Source: JBMYYR01 sp965243605 (GTDB taxonomy: Bacteria; Bacteroidota; Bacteroidia; Flavobacteriales; CAJXXR01). Taken from it: 64,000 bases of DNA. The translations under genes were made by a program, and so were the position numbers. Positions 38,705-46,803 of this stretch are shown here, piece by piece; the first letter of the stretch is position 1, and every line of letters starts with the position of its first letter. The notes beneath the pieces are model-generated. The model was given only the letters and a program-made list of their open reading frames with translations, had not been told where the DNA came from and did not search any database. The stretch covers positions 62,001 to 126,000 of the forward strand of contig CBDEVQ010000100.1 of assembly GCA_965243605.1 (NCBI GenBank). The letters run 5' to 3'.

Positions 38705-41086
38705 ATGAGATTACCAAAAAAGTTACTTCTAGTAACTATATTTTTGTTCGGCTTAATTGATGTTTTTGCCCAAACCTATACAATAAGTGGGTACGTCAAA
38801 GATGAAGCCAATGGAGAAGAACTTATTGGTGCTAATGTTGTGGTATCTGATAAGGGTAAAGGCGTAAGTACTAATGTATATGGTTTTTATTCATTAACCC
38901 TACCTAAGGGAAAACACATGGTAAGTGTTACTTATATAGGTTATGCAGAGAAACAGTTAGAAGTCAATTTAGAATCCAACCAATCTATTAATATTCAATT
39001 AATAGAATCATCTAATGTAATTGATGAAGTTGTATTATCTGATTCAAAAATTGACAATAATGTTAAATCTGTTGAGATTAGTACTGTAAAAATAGATCCA
39101 CAAAAAATGAAGCAAATACCTGTTGTATTAGGTGAACAGGATATTATAAAATCATTAACATTATTACCGGGTATATCTACGGCAAGAGAAGGAGCTAATG
39201 GATTTAATGTAAGAGGAGGAAAAGCAGATCAAAACCTAATTTTACTAGATGAATCGTCTGTGTTTAGTTCGTCACACTTATTCGGGTTCTTTTCCGTTTT
39301 TAATTCTGATGCCATAAAAGATGCAACCATGTATAAAGGTGGAATTCCTGCATATTATGGAGGGCGACTATCATCGGTTTTGGATATTAGACAGAAAGAA
39401 GGAAACATGAAGGAATTTCATGGGGCTGGAGGAATAGGATTGCTTTCAAGCCGCTTAATGTTAGAAAGTCCAATTGTAAAGGATAAAGGGTCGTTTATGG
39501 TAGCAGGACGTCGTTCTTATGCAGATTTATTCTTGCCCTTATCTCCTGATAGCACTATACAGGATTCTAAAATGTATTTTTATGATTTAAACGTTAAAGG
39601 AAACTACATCATAAACGAAAATAATCGCGTGTTCTTATCAGGGTATTTTGGTCGTGATGTTTTTGGATTTTCTGACAGGTTTAACTTATCATGGGGAAAT
39701 ACAAACTTCACTGGGCGATGGAATCATGTATATAACCCTAAATTATTTTCGAATCTATCTGTAATCTACTCGCGATATGATTATAGCTTTGATATACCAG
39801 AGATTTTCTTGTGGGATTCTTATGTTGAGGATATTACCATAAATAATAACTACTCATATTATATTAATGACAAGAATACTTTAAAGTTTGGAGCAAAGGT
39901 TTCTAAGTATAAAATTAATCTTGGAGATATTGATTATTCGGATCAAATTGATAGACCAGATTCCCTTTTAGGAATACGACATGGGTATGAACCATCTGTG
40001 TATATTAGTCATGAAATGCCAATAAATACAAGAATAGATCTTGAATACGGATTGCGCCTAAGCGGATACCTTAATGTTGGTGAACAAGATGTTGCAATAT
40101 ATGAAGATGGATCTCCACTATATTGGGATTCAGATATTGAAGATTATGTGACCAGAAGACCGATAGAAACGAAACATTACGGAAGTAATGAAGTCATTTC
40201 AAGTCAATATAAGTTATTGCCTAGGTTGAGAATGCGATATACTCTAGATGAGACTTCTTCTTTAAAATTAGGTTATAATCGTATGATGCAAAATATTCAT
40301 TTAGTGTCTAATGCAACCTCATCAAATCTATTAAATATTTGGTTACCGAATGATCAATATATTGATCCGGAAATGGCAGACCAAATTTCTATGGGATATT
40401 TTAAAAACTTTAGAGACAATATGTATGAGTTTTCTGCAGAAACCTATTACAAATATTTGTCAAACGTTATCGATTATAAAGATTTACCGCAATTAAGCCA
40501 GAACCCATATATAGAAGGTGAAATACTACCAGGTAAAGGACGTTCGTATGGATTAGAATTATACCTAAAGAAAACAAGAGGTAAATTAACGGGGTGGGTA
40601 AGTTATACTTTATCACGGTCTGAGTTGAAAATTGAGGGATTTGGAGGCGAAGGAGAAGCTGGAATTAATAAAGGGGACTGGTATGCTGCAGCTCACGATA
40701 AGACCCACGATTTATCTATTACAGGTGTATATAGCTTAAGCGATCGATTAACGCTTTCTGCAAATTTTGTTGTATCGTCAGGAATTCCTGTTAATTATCC
40801 AGAAAGTTCATTTACCATAGACAATAAAGATTATGGACATTATAATGGATTAAGAAGTCAACATAGATTATCAACTTATCATCGTATAGATGTTGGAGCT
40901 ACGTTAAAAGGTAAACCAAAAAAATGGGGCGAAACAGAATGGATCTTTGGTATTTATAACTTGTATAACCGTTATAATGCTGCCAGTATAGGATTTGTAC
41001 AAAACGAAGATACTGGACAAAATCAGGTAGAAAAAGTAACCTACTTTGGTGTAATACCTAGTTTAACGTGGAATTTTAAATTTTAA
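38705..41086 (+). CDS. TonB-dependent receptor with carboxypeptidase-like domain
   Basis: A 793-residue outer membrane receptor. The signal peptide ends at VFAQ (about residue 22). A CarbopepD_reg-like domain (TYTISGYVKDEANGEELIGANVVV) follows at about 25-100. The plug domain is at about 140-240 (GEQDIIKSLTLLPGISTAREGANGFNVRGGKADQNLILLDE), then a beta-barrel ending in WNFKF. Paired with the DUF4249 lipoprotein 11 nt downstream, it forms a SusC/D-like import pair that is not a classic SusD pair. The ligand is unknown. It comes 140 bp after tolC. Confidence 0.92.
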   Translation: MRLPKKLLLVTIFLFGLIDVFAQTYTISGYVKDEANGEELIGANVVVSDKGKGVSTNVYGFYSLTLPKGKHMVSVTYIGYAEKQLEVNLESNQSINIQLIESSNVIDEVVLSDSKIDNNVKSVEISTVKIDPQKMKQIPVVLGEQDIIKSLTLLPGISTAREGANGFNVRGGKADQNLILLDESSVFSSSHLFGFFSVFNSDAIKDATMYKGGIPAYYGGRLSSVLDIRQKEGNMKEFHGAGGIGLLSSRLMLESPIVKDKGSFMVAGRRSYADLFLPLSPDSTIQDSKMYFYDLNVKGNYIINENNRVFLSGYFGRDVFGFSDRFNLSWGNTNFTGRWNHVYNPKLFSNLSVIYSRYDYSFDIPEIFLWDSYVEDITINNNYSYYINDKNTLKFGAKVSKYKINLGDIDYSDQIDRPDSLLGIRHGYEPSVYISHEMPINTRIDLEYGLRLSGYLNVGEQDVAIYEDGSPLYWDSDIEDYVTRRPIETKHYGSNEVISSQYKLLPRLRMRYTLDETSSLKLGYNRMMQNIHLVSNATSSNLLNIWLPNDQYIDPEMADQISMGYFKNFRDNMYEFSAETYYKYLSNVIDYKDLPQLSQNPYIEGEILPGKGRSYGLELYLKKTRGKLTGWVSYTLSRSELKIEGFGGEGEAGINKGDWYAAAHDKTHDLSITGVYSLSDRLTLSANFVVSSGIPVNYPESSFTIDNKDYGHYNGLRSQHRLSTYHRIDVGATLKGKPKKWGETEWIFGIYNLYNRYNAASIGFVQNEDTGQNQVEKVTYFGVIPSLTWNFKF

Positions 41087-41097
41087 AACAAAGAAAC

Positions 41098-42012
41098 ATG
41101 AAAGCAATCATACATATACTTGTTTTGGTTTTTGCCATGACATCTTGTACAAGAATAATAGATCTAGATTTAAATGATCAACCTGAAACCCGTTTAGTAG
41201 TTGATGGTGCAATTATGCATTATGCAAATAATCCGGATAGTGGATATCAAGAAATTGAATTAAGTTATTCAAGATCTTATTTTGATGATGTTGAGGATGA
41301 TAATTCAGTAAGTGGAGCAGTTGTAAAAGTGAAAAACTTAAACACAGAAGAAGAAGTGTTATTTCAAGAGTCTGAAGATCAAAAAGGGCTTTATTTTACA
41401 AATACGTTGAATGGAATTATTGGTCATTCATATGAATTGAATATAGAAGCGACTATAGATAATGAACTTCAGTCTTTTCAAGCTGTAGATCAAATATCAT
41501 TTGAAGCCCCTAAAGTGGATTTAATTGTATTAGAAGAATTTGAAGATTTTCTTGGAGAAAATGGAGATAAAACACCATATAGAATTACTATAAATTCGTT
41601 AAATAATTTAATGCACCATGAATACTTTAAGTTTGAAGTCTTCTTAGATGGAGAATTATTGGTGAATGAAAATCCAAGCCAAAATTTCTTCTTTTCAATA
41701 GTTGATGATGCTTTATTTGGTGATACAATTCGAGAATTTCCCGTATCAGATCAGTTAATTAACGGAGAAGAAGACGATAATACAGAGCCTCCTTTTGATG
41801 TTGAAGTTAAAATGCAAAGCATTAATCAAAAATCTTATTACTATTGGAGAAAGCTCTATGTAAATGCTGTTTCAGGAACAGATACACCGCAAACAGAAGT
41901 AAGAGGTATAGTAAATAATTTAACACATAATGAACGCTATGCCTTAGGTACATTTATGTGTGGATCTGAAAGCTCTAGAAGACAGGTTTTTGTTGAGTTT
42001 CCAGTAGACTAA
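41098..42012 (+). CDS. DUF4249 family lipoprotein
   Basis: A 304-residue lipoprotein with signal IHILVLVFAMTSC and lipid-attachment Cys at residue 17. The DUF4249 pattern follows: IDLDLNDQPETRLVVDGAIMH, then a beta-sandwich with GAVVKVKNLNTEEEVLFQE and YELNIEATIDNELQSFQA. Near the end, KSYYYWRKLYVN fits the family. These proteins sit beside TonB receptors of this type and probably act at the surface in substrate capture. It is coupled with the receptor gene. Confidence 0.88.
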   Translation: MKAIIHILVLVFAMTSCTRIIDLDLNDQPETRLVVDGAIMHYANNPDSGYQEIELSYSRSYFDDVEDDNSVSGAVVKVKNLNTEEEVLFQESEDQKGLYFTNTLNGIIGHSYELNIEATIDNELQSFQAVDQISFEAPKVDLIVLEEFEDFLGENGDKTPYRITINSLNNLMHHEYFKFEVFLDGELLVNENPSQNFFFSIVDDALFGDTIREFPVSDQLINGEEDDNTEPPFDVEVKMQSINQKSYYYWRKLYVNAVSGTDTPQTEVRGIVNNLTHNERYALGTFMCGSESSRRQVFVEFPVD

Positions 42013-42166
42013 CAAAATAAAAACTACAAAATATGAGTATTTAGAAGGGCTGTAGAGCTTAATTAAGGCTTGTAATTATGTTTTGTATTATGTCTTAAAC
42101 CCTTGTAGATAAAAGAATTATGTAAAATATAAATACTTTAGTTATAGAAAGTTATATTTTTTTACA

Positions 42167-42190
42167 TATCTTTGTCGAATAAATATTCGA
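42167..42190 (+). promoter_or_regulatory. -7 box with abutting TetR operator site C
   Basis: TATCTTTG (42167-42174) matches TAnnTTTG and is followed without a gap by TCGAATAAATATTCGA (42175-42190). The -33 position reads TATAG, a weak match. A bound repressor would cover the start of transcription. Confidence 0.7.
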
Positions 42191-42194
42191 TTAA

Positions 42195-42275
42195 ATGTGT
42201 ATGCTCAAAAGAAATTACAATTGTAAAAAGGCAAATTTATTTAGGAACTCTAAGAGTTTAATATTGATTTTGTGA
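42195..42275 (+). CDS. possible 26-residue peptide downstream of operator C
   Basis: This open frame starts 5 nt after operator C and reads MCMLKRNYNCKK and on to SLILIL: basic with two Cys, then a hydrophobic end. No ribosome-binding evidence exists. It may be chance, but its position right behind a regulated promoter makes it worth listing. Confidence 0.2.
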   Translation: MCMLKRNYNCKKANLFRNSKSLILIL

Positions 42276-42332
42276 TTGTTAGAAGTGAAAATACATGTGA
42301 ATAAAGAAGTCGAATATTTTTTTATTCAAAAA

Positions 42333-42348
42333 TCGAATATTTATTCGA
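42333..42348. promoter_or_regulatory. TetR operator site D
   Basis: TCGAATATTTATTCGA, a perfect dyad extended by AA/TT on both sides (42331-42350). It ends 15 nt before the SDR start codon. An additional TCGAATA half-site lies at 42310-42316. Confidence 0.75.
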
Positions 42349-42363
42349 TTAAATTAAGGCGAT

Positions 42364-43302
42364 ATGAAAACAACAAAAATACCAAAGAATAATTTTAGAA
42401 GAGGTTTAAACTGGGGTTGGAGACAAAAAGCAAAAACAAAAACGTGTCCACCAGAGCCAAGGTTAGATCATAAAATTATTGTTATAACAGGAGGGAATTC
42501 AGGAGTTGGTCTTGAAACGGTTAAGGGTTTACTAGGTCGAGGTGCAGAAGTCATATTCTTAGCAAGGAATAAAGACAAATCTGAAAATGTTGTAAAATCT
42601 CTAAACGGAAATGTTCATTTTGTACAACTTGATTTGGGCGATTTAGATACTTTGAATACTGCTATAAATGGAATTCAGAACATCTTAAATGGAAGAAAGA
42701 TAGATTCATTAATCTGCAATGCAGGAATAGGTGCAAATTATCCACATACATTATCACCTCAAGGGTATGAACTTACATTCTCTGTAAACGTATTAGGACA
42801 TCATGCTTTGTTTAAGGAACTTCATACAAATCAAATCCTATCAAGTGAAGCACATATTATTGCTGTAACTGGCGATTTGTATTTTCAGGCCGATGATTGC
42901 ACACCTCATTATGAATATAAGGGCAGTAGAAGCATGCAAGCCTATGCAAGAAGTAAAGTAGGCGTAATGTGGTGGGGATTACAATGCCATAAACAATACC
43001 CTGAATATAAAGTGAATTTAGTTCACCCTGGAGTTATACCAATGGGTCTAGGAGCAGATCAAAATTCAATTATGATTCGAATAATGAGTGCAATCTTATT
43101 ATCCCCTGAAGGTGGGGCACAGACCACTTTAAATTGTGTGACCCAACCAGATATAGAGAATGGAGCATATTATCACAATACAATGGGTAAGGCCATTTTA
43201 CCTGAAGACGATATTGCATTGGATTTAGGGAAATCGAGCGTGTTTTGGAATACGCTTGAGTCCATCTATGAAGCAGAATACAAGTGTAAAGAACTTAAAT
43301 AA
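42364..43302 (+). CDS. short-chain dehydrogenase/reductase (retinol dehydrogenase-like)
   Basis: A 312-residue SDR with a 40-residue N-terminal extension before the Rossmann fold. NAD(P) motif TGGNSGVGLETVKGLLGRGAEVIFLAR starts near residue 41, the NAG motif is at SLICNAGIG, and the catalytic YxxxK is AYARSKVG. The usual catalytic Ser region reads IIAVTGDLYFQADD, so the Ser may be replaced. It is first of a four-gene unit with very short gaps (6, 26 and 23 nt) and lies directly behind operator D. An aldehyde, ketone or alcohol substrate is likely but unidentified. Confidence 0.87.
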   Translation: MKTTKIPKNNFRRGLNWGWRQKAKTKTCPPEPRLDHKIIVITGGNSGVGLETVKGLLGRGAEVIFLARNKDKSENVVKSLNGNVHFVQLDLGDLDTLNTAINGIQNILNGRKIDSLICNAGIGANYPHTLSPQGYELTFSVNVLGHHALFKELHTNQILSSEAHIIAVTGDLYFQADDCTPHYEYKGSRSMQAYARSKVGVMWWGLQCHKQYPEYKVNLVHPGVIPMGLGADQNSIMIRIMSAILLSPEGGAQTTLNCVTQPDIENGAYYHNTMGKAILPEDDIALDLGKSSVFWNTLESIYEAEYKCKELK

Positions 43303-43308
43303 AAAAAC

Positions 43309-44442
43309 GTGAAAAGAATGTTAATAATAATGCTCTGTATTGTTGGGATTATCTTGTGTTCAGTATTTGTTTTTATTGGTTGTAGCCCACAGTTTGGTGG
43401 GAAACTTTCTAAAAATCAAATCGAAGAATATAGCAACTCTCCTAACTTTAAGGACGGTAAGTTTATCAATAAAGATGAGCTTAATGTAAGTCCTGAAATT
43501 ACCTTTTCTGGTTTTATTAAAGGCTTTGGTAGCTTATTTTCTAAAGATTCAACAAACCTAGCCACTAAACCTAAAACAGATTTAAAGGTAGAGTCAATCC
43601 ATCCTCCAGATATTTCATCCGTAAAGGATAGTACTCGATTGGTTTGGTTCGGACACTCAACGTTTTTATTACAACTAGAGAATAAAAATATTTTGATTGA
43701 CCCGATGTTCGGAAAAGTGCCATCGCCAATTTCTTGGATTGGTGGAAAAAGATTCAGTTCAACTTTGCCTATGGAAATTGAAAAATTACCAAAAATAGAT
43801 GCCATTCTTCTATCTCATGATCATTATGACCACCTGGATTACGAATCGATTATTATACTAAATGATAAGGTTGATAAATTTTATACACCATTAGGTGTTG
43901 GTATTCATCTTGAAAAATGGGGTATTGAAAAAGAACGAATTGTAGAATTAGATTGGTGGGGAGAAGTCAAGTTGGATGATCTTATTTTTAGATGTACACC
44001 TTCTCAGCATGCATCAGGTAGAAAGCTAAATGCTATGAGTAATACCTTATGGTCTTCTTGGATTGTTAATTCAGAAAAAATGAACATATTTTTTAGTGGA
44101 GATGGAGGGTATGCAGAACATTTTAAACAGATTGGAGATAAATATGGTCCTTTTGATTTTGCCATGTTAGAATGTGGACAATACAATGAACAATGGCCAC
44201 TCTTACATATGTTCCCAGAGCAAACGGCCCAAGCTGGGATAGATCTTAGAGCAAAACAATTTATGCCAATACACTGGGGTGCTTTTAGATTATCGGATCA
44301 CGCTTGGCAGGAACCTGTTGAACGTGTAATAGCTGCCGCAAAAAAATTAAATATCCCTGTAATAATCCCTAAAATAGGTGAACCTATTTTAATTGAACCT
44401 AATATAACCTATTCAAATGAAGAATGGTGGGAAGGGTATTAA
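43309..44442 (+). CDS. MBL-fold metallo-hydrolase lipoprotein (NAPE-PLD/UlaG-like)
   Basis: A 377-residue protein. The N-terminal hydrophobic segment IIMLCIVGIILCSVFVFIGC ends in a probable lipid-attachment Cys (residue 25). The metallo-beta-lactamase domain has LVWFGHSTFLLQLENKNILIDPMFG, the HxHxDH motif SHDHYDHLDY, the GDGGY loop and a late PIHWGAFRLSDHAW. This is the NAPE-PLD-like clade, whose known members act on phosphodiester or lipid substrates. It is envelope-anchored, second in the SDR operon. The start may be GTG at 43309. Confidence 0.87.
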   Translation: MKRMLIIMLCIVGIILCSVFVFIGCSPQFGGKLSKNQIEEYSNSPNFKDGKFINKDELNVSPEITFSGFIKGFGSLFSKDSTNLATKPKTDLKVESIHPPDISSVKDSTRLVWFGHSTFLLQLENKNILIDPMFGKVPSPISWIGGKRFSSTLPMEIEKLPKIDAILLSHDHYDHLDYESIIILNDKVDKFYTPLGVGIHLEKWGIEKERIVELDWWGEVKLDDLIFRCTPSQHASGRKLNAMSNTLWSSWIVNSEKMNIFFSGDGGYAEHFKQIGDKYGPFDFAMLECGQYNEQWPLLHMFPEQTAQAGIDLRAKQFMPIHWGAFRLSDHAWQEPVERVIAAAKKLNIPVIIPKIGEPILIEPNITYSNEEWWEGY

Positions 44443-44468
44443 CAATTATGTTAGAATAAAGTATTTTT

Positions 44469-45689
44469 ATGAAAGACAATAAAATATCGGATCTAGAATT
44501 TATCGGTATTATGGCATCATTAATGGCACTAGCTGCTATGTCTATAGATGCTTTATTACCTGGTTTAAATGATATTGGAAAAGCCATTGGGATTACAGAT
44601 CCTAAAGACAATCAATTTATTATTACAATTGTTGTTTTAGGTTTGGGTTTTGGGCAACTCGTATCTGGAGCATTATCAGACAGTATTGGACGTAAACCTG
44701 TGATGTATATTGGTTGTATTGTTTTTGCAATAGCGAGCATTATTTGTGTAATGGCAACTAATTTTGAGCTTATGATTGCTGGACGGTTTTTACAAGGAGT
44801 CGGACTTTCGGCCCCACGAAGTGTAAGTACTGCAATTATTAGAGATAAATACAGTGGAAATCAGATGGCAAGAATAATGTCTTATATTGTTGTTGTATTC
44901 ATTTTAGCCCCTGTTATTGCCCCAACTTTTGGGAAAGTGTTACTGGATAGTTTTGGGTGGGAATCCATCTTTTATAGCCAGTTAATTTTTGGAATTGTTG
45001 TGACCATTTGGCTATGGCAAAGACAACCTGAAACACTTAAAAAAGAAGATCAAAAGAAAATGAATTTGGCCCTTTTTTCTAATGGTTTAAAAGCGTTTTT
45101 TAAAATTCCCAAAGCCATCGTATATACAATAATATCAGGTTTAATTTCAGCCCCTTTTTTGGCATATATGAGCGCCAGTCAACAAATTTTTTCTCAACAA
45201 TATAATTTAGAGGATGTATACCCTTACATTTTTTCAGGTTTAGCATTAGGTATAGGCGTTGCTACCTTTCTTAATGGAAAATTAGTTATGAAGTACGGTA
45301 TGCAAAAAATGGCTATGATTCCAATGGTTGCCTTATTGAGTATCTCTTCAATTTATATCGTCTTATTTAGCGGTGAATCAAATCCGGATAGTATAGTGTT
45401 TATAGGCTTTTTAGCATTAATACTATTTTCTATAGGCTTTATTTTTGGAAACCTAAACGCAATGGCTATGCAACCCATTGGACACATTGCAGGAATTGGA
45501 GCATCTATTATAGGGTGTGTTTCTACATTAGTTTCTGTACCAATAGCGGCAATAATTGGACAGTTCATTAACAAAACGTCTTTACCTCTTTTTATAGGCT
45601 TTACAGTTTGTACAATACTCTCTATAATAATGATGGCAGTTGTAAATAGAAATTCAGAGCCTTCAACAATATCTTTAAAAACAGAATAA
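44469..45689 (+). CDS. Bcr/CflA-type multidrug MFS transporter
   Basis: A 406-residue protein with 12 predicted membrane helices. It opens LEFIGIMASLMALAAMSIDALLPGLNDIGKAIG, the Bcr/CflA opening. The MFS motif A region is GQLVSGALSDSIGRKPVMYIG between helices 2 and 3, and the motif C-like part VVVFILAPVIAPTFGKVLL lies in helix 5. It exports drugs or metabolites by proton antiport. It is third in the SDR-MBL-MFS-AKR operon, which also places efflux under the TetR operator. Confidence 0.9.
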   Translation: MKDNKISDLEFIGIMASLMALAAMSIDALLPGLNDIGKAIGITDPKDNQFIITIVVLGLGFGQLVSGALSDSIGRKPVMYIGCIVFAIASIICVMATNFELMIAGRFLQGVGLSAPRSVSTAIIRDKYSGNQMARIMSYIVVVFILAPVIAPTFGKVLLDSFGWESIFYSQLIFGIVVTIWLWQRQPETLKKEDQKKMNLALFSNGLKAFFKIPKAIVYTIISGLISAPFLAYMSASQQIFSQQYNLEDVYPYIFSGLALGIGVATFLNGKLVMKYGMQKMAMIPMVALLSISSIYIVLFSGESNPDSIVFIGFLALILFSIGFIFGNLNAMAMQPIGHIAGIGASIIGCVSTLVSVPIAAIIGQFINKTSLPLFIGFTVCTILSIIMMAVVNRNSEPSTISLKTE

Positions 45690-45712
45690 GAATTCAATAA
45701 AATTAGGAAACA

Positions 45713-46639
45713 ATGATTGGAAAAACAAAACAGAAAAACGGTTTAGAGTTATCTAGATTAGGATTAGGATGCATGAGATTATCTATGAATATGACAGGTC
45801 AACCTATAGATCATAAGGAATCTCTAGCAACAATACATAGGGCTTTAGATTTAGGGGTTAACATGTTTAATACTGGAGATTTCTATGGCGCTGGTGAAAA
45901 TGAAAAACTAATAGCAGAAGCATTAAAAAGTTGTGATAGAGATAAGGCTTTTATTTCTTTAAAGTACGGAACTTTCGGAAATATGCTGAAGGGAGAAAAT
46001 ACAGTAGATGTTGGTCCTAAAAATGTAAAAAAATATATTACAGAGTCATTAAAACGTTTAAACGTTGATTATGTAGACTTATACCAACCAGCCAGAATTG
46101 ATATTGGAATTCCTTTAGAAGATACCATTGGAGCGATTTCAGATCTAGTGAAAGAAGGTTACGTACGTCATATTGGATTGTCTGAAGTAGATGCTGAAAC
46201 ATTAAAAAAAGCACATGCTGTTCACCCGATAAGTCTTGTAGAGCAAGTGTATTCTATTACCGATGAAACGATAGAGGATGCATTATTACCTATGGCTAGA
46301 GCGTTAGACATTAGTGTGGTTGCATTTGGTATTTTGGGCTTAGGAAAGCTATTTAAATCGCCAGATGATGCATTGGTTAAGGTCATTCAAGAAATTTCAA
46401 TGGAGAAGAACATATCCGCTTCACAGCTTGCACATGCATGGATGCTTGCTAAAGGAGATGATATCATTCCACTTATTGGAGCCAGAAATGTACAGCAACT
46501 AGAAGATTCTATACAAAGTATTAACGTAAGCTTGAACGAAGGGGATATTCTTAAGATTGAAAATGCGAAACGAGAAAGTAAGATAACAGGACAAAGTATG
46601 CCTAAAATGGTTATTAAGAACGGTATTTTAATACGATAA
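45713..46639 (+). CDS. aldo/keto reductase
   Basis: A 308-residue TIM-barrel AKR. The N-terminus is LSRLGLGCMRLSM. The catalytic Asp-Tyr pair lies in NTGDFYGAGENEKLIAEAL and Lys in ISLKYG. The position of the usual catalytic His reads DLYQPARID, where Pro-Ala replaces the common LHR. The NADPH site is in HAWMLAKGDDIIPLIGARNVQQLED. It would reduce aldehydes or ketones with NADPH; loss of the His suggests altered rate or substrate. It is last gene of the operon, before a bidirectional terminator. Confidence 0.9.
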   Translation: MIGKTKQKNGLELSRLGLGCMRLSMNMTGQPIDHKESLATIHRALDLGVNMFNTGDFYGAGENEKLIAEALKSCDRDKAFISLKYGTFGNMLKGENTVDVGPKNVKKYITESLKRLNVDYVDLYQPARIDIGIPLEDTIGAISDLVKEGYVRHIGLSEVDAETLKKAHAVHPISLVEQVYSITDETIEDALLPMARALDISVVAFGILGLGKLFKSPDDALVKVIQEISMEKNISASQLAHAWMLAKGDDIIPLIGARNVQQLEDSIQSINVSLNEGDILKIENAKRESKITGQSMPKMVIKNGILIR

Positions 46640-46754
46640 ATAAGACAAGTAATAACGAATAATTTTCATCCTGTTTATGGTGAATTAATAATATTTCCTC
46701 AATATTTTGTTTTCAATAGCTATCTCTGCTATACTATATAGAATGAGATAAAAT

Positions 46755-46788
46755 GAAAAAAGCCCATTCTTCCGGATGGGCTTTTTTT
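46755..46788. terminator. bidirectional terminator between convergent genes
   Basis: AAAAAAGCCCAT ... ATGGGCTTTTTTT with a short internal C-G extension. It serves the AKR operon on the plus strand and the FG-GAP gene on the minus strand. Confidence 0.88.
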
Positions 46789-46803
46789 ATAAGAGTACAT
46801 TTT

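Larger units (their letters stand above)
42013..42363. other. regulatory intergenic region before the SDR operon
   Basis: 351 bp holding two full TetR operators (42175 and 42333), a degenerate half-site at 42310-42316, a -7 box at 42167 and a 26-codon open frame at 42195-42275. No larger gene is seen. Confidence 0.6.
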
